Assembly (NCBI GenBank): GCA_965198485.1 | Contig: CBDAPQ010000005.1 | Location: 3,162,001 to 3,226,000, forward strand | From: RH-AL1 sp965198485 | GTDB taxonomy: Bacteria; Pseudomonadota; Alphaproteobacteria; Rhizobiales; Beijerinckiaceae | DNA: 64,000 nucleotides | Direction of reading: 5' to 3' | Shown: positions 1 through 8,153 of the stretch, piece by piece | Numbering within the stretch: the stretch's first letter is position 1 | How the letters are laid out: every line of letters starts with the position of its first letter | Notes under the pieces: model-generated | The model's input: only the letters and a program-made list of their open reading frames with translations | What the model was told of the DNA's origin: nothing | The model's database searches: none | Translations under genes and position numbers: made by a program

Positions 1-1
1 C

Positions 2-466
2 TCCGAGCTGATCGACCTCGGCGTGCGCGACTGCAACCAGGCGCCGGAGCCGCGCATCATGGTGGCCGCGACAACCAGCAAGCCCGTGGGCGAGACTGTG
101 CTATCGGGCGGCGGCTTCTCGGCGCTGACCGGCAAGCTCCAGGGCATGATCCCCAATTTTGGCGCCAAGCCGGAGTTCGCCCCCGATGCCGGCCGCCCGG
201 CGCATCGCGCGCTGCCGATGGTACCGGCAGAGGCGCTGGCGCCATCCGTACCACTGCCGCCGGAGCGGCCGGCCGACATGGTCACCGCTTCCATCTCCGG
301 CCCGGAGCTCGAGCCCGGCGAGGTGCCGCTGCCGCCGCCGCGCCCTAAGATTCTCGTCGCCTACGCGCCAAGCCTGCCGCCGATCCCCTTCATGCAGAAG
401 ATCGACGGCTCAGTCGCCGGCATTCTGCCAAGCCGATTCGTGCCCTTCGCCCGCCGCGCGATCTAG
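2..466 (+). CDS. C-terminal part of an unidentified protein (partial at left edge)
   Basis: The reading frame is already open at base 2 and ends in TAG at 464-466, so this is the 3' end of a gene that starts outside the window. About 154 residues are visible. The first stretch (SELIDLGVRDCNQ) looks like the end of a folded domain. The rest is a low-complexity tail rich in Pro, Ala and Glu with PLPPERP and PLPPPRP motifs, ending in basic residues. Such tails occur on rhizobial periplasmic D-alanyl-D-alanine carboxypeptidases, which is one possible identity, but no catalytic motif is inside the window, so function is not assigned. Confidence 0.6.
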   Translation, partial: SELIDLGVRDCNQAPEPRIMVAATTSKPVGETVLSGGGFSALTGKLQGMIPNFGAKPEFAPDAGRPAHRALPMVPAEALAPSVPLPPERPADMVTASISGPELEPGEVPLPPPRPKILVAYAPSLPPIPFMQKIDGSVAGILPSRFVPFARRAI

Positions 467-482
467 GCACGGCGACCACGCA

Positions 483-773
483 TCAACGCGAGCCGGTGAG
501 CGCCGGCGGTTCTTCGGCTGTCGGTTCCGACATCGCACGTTGGCGGAACGCGAGGATCACCGCTCCGCCTTCCGGCTGCGAGCTGTTCGCTGTACGCTTC
601 ACATCGGCACGAGGCACCAAAGCGATGACACCCTCGCTCGCGAGGAACTTACCGGCCGACCCTGGCTTGCGGATACGGACTTTCTCGGCGCCTAAGACGG
701 CGAGAGAGAAGATCGGCGCGAGACCCGCCGAAAGCGCGATCCGGTGCAGATACTTGCGCAACCCCGCCATCAC
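483..773 (-). CDS. possible small hypothetical protein
   Basis: This 96-codon frame lies in the roughly 410-bp interval between the left-edge gene and ccdA. Its N-terminus is basic and then hydrophobic (LRKYLHRIALSAGLAPIFSLAVLGAE), like a signal peptide or membrane anchor. The remainder is a mixed-composition stretch of about 60 residues with no family I recognise. A 106-codon plus-strand frame (496-816) overlaps it almost entirely, so at most one of them is real. The signal-like start makes the minus-strand frame the better candidate. No convincing ribosome-binding site was found. Confidence 0.28.
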   Translation of the reverse strand: MMAGLRKYLHRIALSAGLAPIFSLAVLGAEKVRIRKPGSAGKFLASEGVIALVPRADVKRTANSSQPEGGAVILAFRQRAMSEPTAEEPPALTGSR

Positions 774-878
774 CGTCGACTCGCCCTGCCGCGACCCCCA
801 CTGGCCGCATCAATGAAACGGTCAAGCCCGCACGGAGGTTGCCGCCCGCGTTGAAGACGGTCGACGGATGCCGCGATC

Positions 879-1595
879 TCAGAACCGCGTCGTGATGTTG
901 GTCAGCCATTCCGGCGATACGTTGACGAGTTGCGTCTCTAGAGCCTTGTCGTAACCCGTCAGGATCGCGACGCCGACGAGTAGCAGCACGCCGCCCAGCG
1001 CCGCCTTCACGCCCTTGCCGAGGTTGATCATGCTGTCGCGCCAGCGCATCAGCACCTCGCGCGACAGCGCGCCGAGGATCAACATCGGCAGCGCCGCGCC
1101 CAGGCCGAACAGTACCATCGTCAGGGCGACGCTCGGCAGGTTCTTGCCCTCCGAGGCCAGCAGCGAGGCGGCGCCGAGCGTCGGCCCGACGCAGGGGCTC
1201 CACACCGCGCCGAGCAGCAGGCCGACGCCGAACTGACCGCCGAGGCCGGTGCTTGAGAACCCGCCGAAGCGCTGCTCCGTCCAGTTCTGCACCGGGCCGG
1301 CCGCCGTCGCGAGCCGCACCTGCGCCACCGGCACCATCAGCAGGATGCCGAAGAGGACGAGGATCACGGCCGCAATCTTGCGAAAGACGTCGCCGTCAAG
1401 CCCGATCGCGAAGCCGACGGTGGCGACGAAGAGGCCGATGACCACGAAAGAGATCGCCAAGCCGCCGGCGAGCGCCGCCGGGCCCCAGCGATGCTCCGAG
1501 GCGGCGGCCCCCAGCACCAGCGGCAGCAGCGGCATCACGCACGGCGAGAAGATCGAGAGGACGCCCGCCAGAAACGCCAGGCCGAAGGTCAGCAA
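879..1595 (-). CDS. ccdA: CcdA/DsbD-type membrane thiol-disulfide transporter
   Basis: The 238-residue polytopic membrane protein has the CcdA layout. An N-terminal helix carries the SPCVMPLLP motif, and a second half carries SPCVGPTLG; these two Cys-Pro motifs form the membrane redox pair that passes electrons from cytoplasmic thioredoxin to periplasmic acceptors. About six transmembrane segments are apparent. It starts at TTG (1595), three bases after the stop of the upstream thioredoxin gene, so the two are almost certainly cotranscribed and the thioredoxin is the likely periplasmic partner. Target proteins are not shown by the sequence; c-type cytochrome maturation and general oxidative repair are both possible. 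Confidence 0.9.
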   Translation of the reverse strand: MLTFGLAFLAGVLSIFSPCVMPLLPLVLGAAASEHRWGPAALAGGLAISFVVIGLFVATVGFAIGLDGDVFRKIAAVILVLFGILLMVPVAQVRLATAAGPVQNWTEQRFGGFSSTGLGGQFGVGLLLGAVWSPCVGPTLGAASLLASEGKNLPSVALTMVLFGLGAALPMLILGALSREVLMRWRDSMINLGKGVKAALGGVLLLVGVAILTGYDKALETQLVNVSPEWLTNITTRF

Positions 1596-1598
1596 GGC

Positions 1599-2006
1599 CT
1601 ACTCCGCCTTCTCGAGCAGCGCCTTGATCGCGCCGGCGTCGGTGTCGCCGCTGGAGCGGCCCTCTTCCTGGGCGCCCTTGTAGACGATCAGCGTGCTCTG
1701 CATGCGCACGCCCAGCTTGCGCAGCAGCGGCTTCTGCGTATCGAAGTCGACGTTGAACACCGTGTAGTTGCTGAAGGCCGGCTCGGCGTGCAGCCTGTCG
1801 ACGATCGGCTTCTGCGCCGTGCAGGTCGAGCACCACGGCGCGGTGACATGCACGAGGATCGGATCGCCGGCCTTCTGCGCCGCGGCGAAAGCGGACTGGC
1901 TGTACGGCGTCTCCTCCTTGAAGGTCGCGGCCGAAGCCGGAGCGCCGGCGAGGCTCAGGACAACGCCGGCACTCGTTGCCGCAACGACGATCGATCTCAC
2001 GCGCAT
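1599..2006 (-). CDS. periplasmic thioredoxin-fold protein
   Basis: This protein of about 135 residues has a signal peptide (basic MRVR start, hydrophobic core, cleavage likely after ASA at about residue 27) followed by a thioredoxin fold with the WCSTC active site (Cys59 and Cys62). The start at 2006 was preferred over an upstream ATG at 2036 because it places the signal peptide at the N-terminus. It sits immediately before ccdA, which probably keeps it reduced. The gene is divergent from the Crp/Fnr-family regulator at 2159, and a perfect palindrome lies between them. It resembles DsbD-gamma or TlpA-like reductases more than DsbA, but the substrate is unknown. Confidence 0.87.
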   Translation of the reverse strand: MRVRSIVVAATSAGVVLSLAGAPASAATFKEETPYSQSAFAAAQKAGDPILVHVTAPWCSTCTAQKPIVDRLHAEPAFSNYTVFNVDFDTQKPLLRKLGVRMQSTLIVYKGAQEEGRSSGDTDAGAIKALLEKAE

Positions 2007-2104
2007 GACCTGCTCCTGCAGAATGAGGGATTGCACGCCCTTCTCCGTTCGGGAGGGTTTTCCCGACGTGTCTCGAAAGGTACCTGCAGGCGACGGGTTT
2101 CGTA

Positions 2105-2125
2105 TGTAACGCAGGTCACGTTACA
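2105..2125. promoter_or_regulatory. 7-7-7 palindrome, putative operator in the divergent promoter
   Basis: TGTAACG and CGTTACA form a perfect 7-bp inverted repeat separated by 7 bp, 34 bp upstream of the Crp/Fnr-family gene and about 100 bp upstream of the thioredoxin-ccdA pair. Position and symmetry suit a dimeric regulator, most simply the neighbouring protein. It is not the canonical FNR site (TTGAT-N4-ATCAA) nor the enteric CRP site. Confidence 0.5.
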
Positions 2126-2158
2126 CCAAGGCCCGCTCAGTGGGACGAGGGTCGAAGG

Positions 2159-2833
2159 ATGGAGCGTCGCGGGATCGAGCGTTGGGCGGAGCGCTTCCCT
2201 TTCGCCGCCACCCTACCTGCGGACGACTTCACGCGCATCGCGCGCGTCCTGCAATTTCCCGTGCTCGAAGCCGGCGCGGTAGCCTACGAGCAGGACGGCG
2301 CATGCCACAATTACCTCATGTGCATCGAGGGCCGCACCCGCATCACCAAGTCCAATGGCGCCGGGCGCGAGATGCTGCTCTACACGGTGCAGCAGGGCGG
2401 CACCTGCGTGCTGACGACCCAGTGCCTGCTGTCGCACACGAACTTTCCGGCCGAGAGCGTCGCCGAGAGCCGGACCATGCTGGCGGCGGTGCCGGCCTCG
2501 TGGTTTTATACTTTCATGGCCGAGATGCCGGCGTTCCGCGACTTCGTGATCGCCGACTATGCCAAGCTGCTCGGCACGATGTTTTCGTTCGTCGACACGC
2601 TGGCATTCGCCACGGTGGAGCAACGCCTCGCGCGCCGGCTTTTGGCCGAGGCGGGCGAGACGCTGGTGGTGACCAAGACGCACCAGCAGCTCGCCTCCGA
2701 CGTCGGCAGCGTGCGCGAGATCATCAGCCGCCATCTCGGCGAATGGGAGCGCGCTGGATGGGTTGAAACGAGCCGCGGCTCGGTGCGCATCGTCGATCGC
2801 GCCGCGCTGGCGTCCCGCCGGTCGGCGACTTGA
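2159..2833 (+). CDS. Crp/Fnr-family transcriptional regulator
   Basis: The 224-residue protein has an N-terminal cyclic-nucleotide-binding-like beta-roll (about 20-125), a long dimerisation helix (about 130-160) and a C-terminal winged helix-turn-helix (about 165-205) in which HQQLASDVGSVREIISRHL is the recognition region. It has four cysteines in the sensory domain (Cys49, Cys55, Cys83, Cys89) but not the N-terminal cysteine cluster of classical FNR, so sensing by a thiol or by another ligand is possible but unproven. It is divergent from thioredoxin-ccdA. Together with the palindromes at 2105 and 3693 this suggests autoregulation or a redox-linked local regulon; this is inference. Confidence 0.9.
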   Translation: MERRGIERWAERFPFAATLPADDFTRIARVLQFPVLEAGAVAYEQDGACHNYLMCIEGRTRITKSNGAGREMLLYTVQQGGTCVLTTQCLLSHTNFPAESVAESRTMLAAVPASWFYTFMAEMPAFRDFVIADYAKLLGTMFSFVDTLAFATVEQRLARRLLAEAGETLVVTKTHQQLASDVGSVREIISRHLGEWERAGWVETSRGSVRIVDRAALASRRSAT

Positions 2834-2839
2834 GGCTGC

Positions 2840-3643
2840 TCAGGACTTCCTGAAGCCGCGCGCCTTATCGATGTTCCTAGCCTTATCGAGACCCTTGGCA
2901 CCGTCGAGCTTGGTGCCGGACATCTCCGTGCCGTCGAGGTTGGCGCCGGTGAATTCGGCGCCGCTGGCGTCGGCTCCCGTCAGGTCGGCGCGGGTCAGGT
3001 CGGCGCCTTCGAAGTCGGCGCCCCGGAGATCGGCGAAGCTCAAATCGGCGTGGCCCATGTTGGTCTTGGCGAAGTTGGCGCCGGCCAGCTTGGCGCTGCC
3101 CATTTCCGTGTGCATCAGACCCATAGACTGGTTGTTGAGATGAGCCGAGATGTCCGCGCCGTCGAACTTGGCGCCTTGGAGCGCGCCGCCGGTGAAGCGG
3201 GCCTGGACACGGGCGCCGGTAAAGTTCGCGCCTTTGAAGACGGGGATCTCGCCTTTCTCGGCCTCAAGGCCTTCGGCGACCACGGGCGCGACGACGCTGG
3301 CATCGGTCAGGTTGGCACCGGTGAAGTCGGCGCCGATCAGCCAGGACAGGTTGAGATTGGCACCGGTCAGGTTGGCATGGGTGAACTTCGCGTGCGCCAA
3401 CTTGGTGCCGAAGAGGTTGGCACCGGTCAGATTGGCGCCAGCGAAATCGGCGTCGCTGAGATCGAGGTTGCGCAGCGACTTGCCGGCGAGATCGGCAGGG
3501 TGGCCCGGCTTAGCGGCGGCGAGCGCGGCCTTCACCTGCGCCACGGTGACGTTGGCCGGCGTGTCCGGGCTCGCTGGCGACATGGCGTAGGCGGGATCGC
3601 CGATGAGCGTGGCGAGCAGCGTTCCGAGGATGAGATTACGCAT
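2840..3643 (-). CDS. secreted pentapeptide-repeat protein
   Basis: The 267-residue product starts with a signal peptide (hydrophobic residues 4-14, cleavage likely after AYA at residue 20). Nearly all of the rest consists of A(D/N)Lxx pentapeptide repeats, for example DADFAGANLTGANLFGTKL, expected to form a right-handed quadrilateral beta-helix. A shorter non-repeat insert follows about residue 115 (VVAPVVAEGLEAEKGEIPVF), and a basic C-terminus follows the last repeats. No enzymatic domain is visible. It converges on the Crp/Fnr-family gene (6-bp gap) and its upstream region holds two palindromic repeats shared with the divergent oxidoreductase gene. The function of exported pentapeptide proteins is generally unknown. 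Confidence 0.9.
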   Translation of the reverse strand: MRNLILGTLLATLIGDPAYAMSPASPDTPANVTVAQVKAALAAAKPGHPADLAGKSLRNLDLSDADFAGANLTGANLFGTKLAHAKFTHANLTGANLNLSWLIGADFTGANLTDASVVAPVVAEGLEAEKGEIPVFKGANFTGARVQARFTGGALQGAKFDGADISAHLNNQSMGLMHTEMGSAKLAGANFAKTNMGHADLSFADLRGADFEGADLTRADLTGADASGAEFTGANLDGTEMSGTKLDGAKGLDKARNIDKARGFRKS

Positions 3644-3689
3644 GGTGTTCTCCTGGGCTTCTCTCCTGTGTGCCAGGACGCCGCAGCCC

Positions 3690-3755
3690 TGTCGGTGACG
3701 GAAGTCACCGCGGCGGGCAAGTTTCCCGACGCCGCTTGTCGGTGAAGGCAGTCAC
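3690..3755. promoter_or_regulatory. twin 19-bp direct repeats with dyad symmetry, putative operators
   Basis: The sequence TGTCGGTGACGGAAGTCAC at 3690-3708 recurs with two changes at 3737-3755 (TGTCGGTGAAGGCAGTCAC). The first copy contains the perfect inverted repeat CGGTGAC-GGAA-GTCACCG (3693-3710). Both lie between the divergent pentapeptide-repeat gene (start 3643) and oxidoreductase gene (start 3845). GTGA...TCAC half-sites resemble Crp/Fnr-family boxes, so the regulator at 2159 is a candidate binder. Confidence 0.5.
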
Positions 3756-3844
3756 TCAGGCGTCCACGCCGGGACGAACGGCACGGTTGGACCGCGCTCG
3801 TGGCCCCGCTAGATGACGCCTGCCTCCAGGAGACGCCAAGCCCC

Positions 3845-4822
3845 ATGAAAGCCCTTCGCATCGACAAAACCGACGCCGGCACCGAAGCCGAGATCGTCGA
3901 TTTCGACGAGGGCGACCTCATGGAGGGCAACGTCACGGTGCGCGTCTCGCATTCCACCGTGAACTACAAGGACGGGCTGGCCATCACCGGCCGGAACCCG
4001 GTGGTGCGGGTCTCGCCGATGATCGGCGGCATCGACTTCGCCGGCACGGTCGAGACCTCGGTTGACCCCGCCTACCAGCACGGCGACCTCGTGGTCTGCA
4101 ACGGCTGGGGCATGTCGGAGACGCATTTCGGCGGCTACGCCGAGAAGGCGCGGGTCAAAAGCGACTGGCTGGTGAAGCTGCCACGGGGTCTCTCCGCCGC
4201 CGACGCCATGGCGGTCGGCACCGCCGGCTACACCGCCACGCTGTCGGTGCTGGCGCTGGAGCATCATGGCTTGAAGCCGACCGACGGCCCGGCGATCGTC
4301 ACCGGCGCTTCGGGCGGCGTCGGCGCCTTCGCGATCATGTTGCTCGCAAGGGCCGGCTGGCACGTTCTCGCCTCGACCGGGCGCACCGACGAGGCCGACT
4401 ACCTGGAGGGCCTGGGCGCCACCGAAATCCTCGACCGCAAGGAGCTTTCGGAACAAGGGAAGCCGCTCGGCAAGGAACGCTGGGCGGCGGGCGTCGACTC
4501 CGTCGGTTCGTACACGCTGGCCAACCTCGTGGCACAGACTAGGCGCCACGGTGCCATCGCCGCCTGCGGCCTGGCCCAGGGCATGGACTTCCCCTCCTCA
4601 GTGGCGCCTTTCATCCTGCGCGGCATCGCCCTGCTCGGCATCGATAGCGTGTACTGTCCGAAGCCGCTGCGTGAGAAAGCCTGGGCGCGGCTCGCGCGCG
4701 ACCTCGACCGCGACAAGCTCGCTACGGTAACGACGACGATTCCGCTCGACCAGGTGATCGACGCCGCCCACGACATCCTCGACGGCAAGATCCGCGGCCG
4801 CGTGGTCGTGACGGTGCCTTGA
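3845..4822 (+). CDS. MDR-family oxidoreductase, AcuI/YhdH type (acrylyl-CoA reductase-like)
   Basis: The 325-residue protein is a zinc-free medium-chain dehydrogenase/reductase. The N-terminal GroES-like domain has VNYKDGLAITG and PMIGGIDFAGTV, and the Rossmann domain has ASGGVGAFAIMLL (NADPH-binding glycine motif) and GLAQGMDFPSSVAPFILRG, all typical of the YhdH/AcuI subgroup that reduces acrylyl-CoA or quinone-like substrates with NADPH. The ATG at 3845 begins the conserved MKALRID and is preferred to the upstream start at 3800. It is divergent from the pentapeptide-repeat gene with two palindromic repeats between them. The physiological substrate cannot be fixed from sequence. Confidence 0.88.
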   Translation: MKALRIDKTDAGTEAEIVDFDEGDLMEGNVTVRVSHSTVNYKDGLAITGRNPVVRVSPMIGGIDFAGTVETSVDPAYQHGDLVVCNGWGMSETHFGGYAEKARVKSDWLVKLPRGLSAADAMAVGTAGYTATLSVLALEHHGLKPTDGPAIVTGASGGVGAFAIMLLARAGWHVLASTGRTDEADYLEGLGATEILDRKELSEQGKPLGKERWAAGVDSVGSYTLANLVAQTRRHGAIAACGLAQGMDFPSSVAPFILRGIALLGIDSVYCPKPLREKAWARLARDLDRDKLATVTTTIPLDQVIDAAHDILDGKIRGRVVVTVP

Positions 4823-4924
4823 GGAGAGCGGTCGCGGAACCGCGTCATCGTGACAGCTTTGCCTCCCGGAACGCCGCTCCGGGCTCGAGCTTTGCCGCAT
4901 CGGACGCGTAGAGGAGTGATCGCG

Positions 4925-5149
4925 ATGACCGCCAAGAAGGACGTCAGCAAGGGCGACGACGTCGAGTACAAGTGGGGCAGCGGCAAGGTCGAGGGCGAGA
5001 TCACAAAGGTCCACACGGACGATGTCGAGCGCACCATCAAGGGCAACAAGGTGAAGCGCGAGGCCTCCGAGGACGAGCCGGCGGTCGAGATCAAGACCGA
5101 CAAGGGCAAGCGGGCGCTGAAGTCGACCTCCGAGGTCAAGATCAAGTAG
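4925..5149 (+). CDS. DUF2945 / hypervirulence-associated TUDOR-like small protein
   Basis: The 74-residue, highly charged protein has the family pattern KGDDVEYKWGSGKVEGEIT followed by a Lys/Glu-rich middle and TSEVKIK at the end. The start at ATG 4925 is preceded by a GAGGAG-like site (4911-4916) and begins directly before the conserved KGDDVEYK. The family is widespread in Proteobacteria and predicted to adopt a TUDOR-like barrel, but has no established biochemical role. It precedes trpG by 50 bp and may be independent of the trp genes. Confidence 0.82.
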   Translation: MTAKKDVSKGDDVEYKWGSGKVEGEITKVHTDDVERTIKGNKVKREASEDEPAVEIKTDKGKRALKSTSEVKIK

Positions 5150-5199
5150 CGGCGTGTCCCGCGCTTGACCCGAAGGGTGGGCGGAGCCGATATGGCGTC

Positions 5200-5802
5200 A
5201 TGGCCGCCCACGTCATTCTCATCGATAATTACGACAGCTTCACCTGGAATCTGGTCCACGATTTCGGCGCACTGGGCGCTCGGGTTGAGGTGGTCCGCAA
5301 CGACGCGCGTTCTGCGGCCGATGTCCTCGCCACCCGCCCCGACGCCATCGTGCTCTCGCCCGGCCCCTGTGCACCCTCGCAAGCCGGCATCTGCCTCGAC
5401 CTCATCGCGCAGGCCGGCCCGATCATCCCGATCTTCGGCGTCTGTCTCGGCCACCAAGCGATCGGACAGGCCTTCGGCGGCGTTGTGGTTCGCGCGCCGT
5501 TGCCGGTGCACGGCAAGGTCGCCACGATGAGCCATTCCGCCAAGACGATCTTCCGCGGCTTCAACGAGCCGTTCCGCGCCACGCGCTACCACTCGCTCGT
5601 CGTCGAACGAGCCACTTTGCCCGACAGCCTCGAAGTGACGGCAGAGACGGACGGGCTGATCATGGCGCTGTCGCACAGGAGCTTGCCGATCCACGGCGTG
5701 CAGTTCCATCCCGAGAGCATCGCCTCCGAGGGCGGACGCCGCATCATGAAGAACTTCTTGGATCTTGCCGCGGCCTGGAACGCGCGCGCCGAGGCGGCGT
5801 GA
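5200..5802 (+). CDS. trpG: anthranilate synthase component II (glutamine amidotransferase)
   Basis: The 200-residue class I glutamine amidotransferase supplies ammonia to anthranilate synthase component I. Visible motifs are IDNYDSFTWNLVHDFG at the N-terminus, SPGPCAPSQAGIC (oxyanion region), the nucleophile elbow GVCLGHQAIGQAFGG with Cys near residue 80, and the HPESIASEGG box carrying the catalytic His-Glu pair. It begins the coupled run trpG-trpD-trpC-moaC-moeA. The stop overlaps the GTG start of trpD (GTGA). No trpE is present in the window, so component I must be encoded elsewhere. The same subunit may also serve as PabA. Confidence 0.93.
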   Translation: MAAHVILIDNYDSFTWNLVHDFGALGARVEVVRNDARSAADVLATRPDAIVLSPGPCAPSQAGICLDLIAQAGPIIPIFGVCLGHQAIGQAFGGVVVRAPLPVHGKVATMSHSAKTIFRGFNEPFRATRYHSLVVERATLPDSLEVTAETDGLIMALSHRSLPIHGVQFHPESIASEGGRRIMKNFLDLAAAWNARAEAA

Positions 5803-6836
5803 GCGACGACGTCCGGCCGCTGATCGCCGCGGTCGCGTCCGGCCGCGCGCTGACCCGCGACGAGGCCGAGGCCGCCTTCGCCCTGCTGCTTGCCGGCGAG
5901 GCCACGCCCGCCCAGACCGGCGCCTTCCTGATGGGGCTCAGGGTGCGCGGAGAGAGCGTCGACGAGATCGCCGGCGCGGTGGCGGCGATGCGCGCGCGGA
6001 TGGTGCGGGTGCGCGCGCCCGCCGGCGCCATCGACATCGTCGGCACCGGCGGCGACGGCCACGGCACCTACAATGTCTCGACCCTGGCGGCGATCATCAC
6101 CGCCGCCTGCGGCGTGCCGGTCGCCAAGCACGGCAATCGCGCCTCGTCCTCGCGCTCCGGCGCCAGCGACGTGCTCTCCGCGCTGGGCCTCGCCGCCGAG
6201 CTCGACGCCGCCGACGTCGAGCGATGTCTCGCGCAGGCCGGCATCGGCTTCATGGCCGCGCCGAGGCATCACGCCGCCATGCGCCACGTCGCGGCAGTGC
6301 GCGCCGAGCTCGGCACCCGCACGATCTTCAACCTGTTGGGGCCCCTCTCCAACCCCGCCGGCGTGACCCGCCTGCTGGTCGGCGCCTTCTCGCCCGATTG
6401 GCTCGAGCCGCTGGCGCGCGTGCTAGGCGTGCTCGGCGCGGAGCGGGCCTGGCTGGTGCACGGCGCCGACGGGCTCGACGAGGTCTCGACCACCGGGCCG
6501 ACGCAGGTCGTGGCCTGGGAGCACGGCAGCCTGCGCCGCTTCACCATCGAACCGGAGGCGCACGGCCTGCGCCGTGCCGCGCTCGTCGAGCTGGTCGGCG
6601 GCGACGCCACCCAAAACGCCGCCGCTTTGCGCGCCGTGCTCGACGGTGCGCCGGGCGCCTACCGCGACATCGCCGCGCTCAACGCCGCCGCCGCCCTGGT
6701 GATCGCCGGCCGCGCCGCCGATCTCGATGCCGGGCTGGCGCTGGCCGTGGCCGCGATCGACGGCGGCGAGGCCCGCGCGGTGCTCGAACGTCTGGTGCGC
6801 GCTTCGCATGGCACCACACTCGCCTCAGCACATTAG
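5799..6836 (+). CDS. trpD: anthranilate phosphoribosyltransferase
   Basis: The 345-residue enzyme transfers the phosphoribosyl group of PRPP to anthranilate in the second committed step of tryptophan synthesis. Diagnostic motifs are DIVGTGGDGHGTYNVSTLAA (PRPP and Mg binding), KHGNRASSSRSGASDVLSALG, FMAAPRHHAAMRHV (anthranilate pocket) and RTIFNLLGPLSNPAG. It starts at GTG overlapping the trpG stop by 4 bp, indicating translational coupling. Length is normal for the family. Confidence 0.95.
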   Translation: MSDDVRPLIAAVASGRALTRDEAEAAFALLLAGEATPAQTGAFLMGLRVRGESVDEIAGAVAAMRARMVRVRAPAGAIDIVGTGGDGHGTYNVSTLAAIITAACGVPVAKHGNRASSSRSGASDVLSALGLAAELDAADVERCLAQAGIGFMAAPRHHAAMRHVAAVRAELGTRTIFNLLGPLSNPAGVTRLLVGAFSPDWLEPLARVLGVLGAERAWLVHGADGLDEVSTTGPTQVVAWEHGSLRRFTIEPEAHGLRRAALVELVGGDATQNAAALRAVLDGAPGAYRDIAALNAAAALVIAGRAADLDAGLALAVAAIDGGEARAVLERLVRASHGTTLASAH

Positions 6837-6843
6837 GCAGCCC

Positions 6844-7677
6844 ATGACCGACATCCTGAAGGCCATCGAGATCTACAAGCGTCGCGAGGTCGCCGATGCG
6901 CGCGGGGCCGTGCCGCTGCAGGCGATGCTGGAGCGCGCCCACGCGGCCCCGCCGCCGCGCGGCTTCGTCCAGGCGATCGAAGCCAAGCACAGCGCCGGCG
7001 GGATTGCGCTCATCGCCGAGATCAAGAAGGCGAGCCCCTCGAAAGGCCTGATCCGCGCCGACTTCGATCCGCCCTCGCTCGCCGCAGCCTACGAGGCCGG
7101 AGGCGCCGCCTGCCTCTCGGTGCTCACCGATAGACCATCCTTTCAGGGCGACCTGATCTACCTCAACCGGGCCCGCGCCGCGGTCGGCATCCCGGCGCTG
7201 CGCAAGGACTTCATGTTCGAGCCCTATCAGGTGGCCGAGGCACGCTTCCACGGTGCCGACTGCATCCTGCTGATCCTCGCCTGTCTCGACGACGCCACGG
7301 CCATCAAGCTGCGCGACGCCGCCACCGCGCTTGGCATGGACGTCCTCGTCGAGGTCCACGACGCCGCCGAGATGCGCCGTGCGCTGAGGCTCGAGACCAG
7401 GCTCGTCGGCATCAACAACCGCGACCTGCGCACCTTCAAGGTCTCGTTCGAGGTGTCCGAGCGCCTCGCCGCGATGGTGCCGACCGACCGCATCCTCGTC
7501 GGCGAGAGCGGCATCACCGGCCACGAGGACTGCCAGCGCCTCGCCGAACATGGCATCCGCACCGTGCTCGTCGGCGAGAGCCTGATGCGCCACGACGATG
7601 TCGAAGCGGCCACGCGCACCCTGCTCACCGGCCTGCCGCCAGCAGCGATGCCGCGCTTCGCCACGCGCGGCGCCTGA
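6844..7677 (+). CDS. trpC: indole-3-glycerol phosphate synthase
   Basis: This 277-residue TIM-barrel enzyme closes the indole ring from CdRP. Family motifs are visible: IAEIKKASPSKGLIR (catalytic Lys and substrate phosphate contact), CLSVLTDRPSFQGD, ALRKDFMFEPYQV, VGINNRDLRTFKV and LVGESGITGHED. ATG 6844 lies 7 bp after the trpD stop, and the trpC TGA overlaps the ATG of moaC (ATGA at 7677-7680), so the genes are translationally coupled. It is a stand-alone trpC, not fused to trpF. Confidence 0.95.
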   Translation: MTDILKAIEIYKRREVADARGAVPLQAMLERAHAAPPPRGFVQAIEAKHSAGGIALIAEIKKASPSKGLIRADFDPPSLAAAYEAGGAACLSVLTDRPSFQGDLIYLNRARAAVGIPALRKDFMFEPYQVAEARFHGADCILLILACLDDATAIKLRDAATALGMDVLVEVHDAAEMRRALRLETRLVGINNRDLRTFKVSFEVSERLAAMVPTDRILVGESGITGHEDCQRLAEHGIRTVLVGESLMRHDDVEAATRTLLTGLPPAAMPRFATRGA

Positions 7678-8153
7678 TGAACGCGCTCACCCATCTCGAT
7701 GCCGCAGGCGCCGCCAGCATGGTCGACGTCTCGGGCAAGGTCGCCACCACGCGCGAGGCCGTCGCTGAGGGCCGCATCGTGATGAAGGCCGAGACGCTCG
7801 CCGTGGCGCTGAAGGGCCAAGCCAAGAAGGGCGACGTCGTCGCCGTCGCCCGCATCGCCGGGATCATGGCGGCCAAGAGGACCTCCGAGCTGATTCCGCT
7901 CTGCCACCCGCTGGCCCTGACCAAGGTCGCCGTCGACATCTTGGCCGATCCCGCCCTGCCAGGCTTCCGCGTCGAGGCCGTTGCCCGCGTGACCGGCCAG
8001 ACGGGCGTCGAGATGGAGGCGCTCACCGCCGTGTCCGTGGCCTGCCTGACGCTTTACGACATGCTGAAGGCGGTCGACCGCGGCATGTGCATCGAGGGCA
8101 TCCGCCTGTTGCAGAAATCCGGCGGCGCCTCCGGCGACTGGTCGGCCCCTTGA
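7677..8153 (+). CDS. moaC: cyclic pyranopterin monophosphate synthase MoaC
   Basis: The 158-residue protein catalyses the second step in molybdopterin synthesis, conversion of the 3',8-cyclo intermediate to cPMP. The signature regions are MVDVSGKVATTREAVAEG near the N-terminus, AKRTSELIPLCHPLALTKV in the middle and TGVEMEALTAVSVACLTLYDMLKAVDRGM with the conserved catalytic Lys-Asp-containing segment. Its TGA overlaps the TTG start of moeA. Coupling of trpC with moaC-moeA is a recurrent alphaproteobacterial arrangement with no evident metabolic reason. Confidence 0.95.
   Translation: MNALTHLDAAGAASMVDVSGKVATTREAVAEGRIVMKAETLAVALKGQAKKGDVVAVARIAGIMAAKRTSELIPLCHPLALTKVAVDILADPALPGFRVEAVARVTGQTGVEMEALTAVSVACLTLYDMLKAVDRGMCIEGIRLLQKSGGASGDWSAP

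Noticed and set aside
3050..3745. 231-codon plus-strand frame with VGxGxLG-like repeats opposite the pentapeptide gene
   Set aside because: The apparent repeats are the antisense translation of the pentapeptide-repeat codons.
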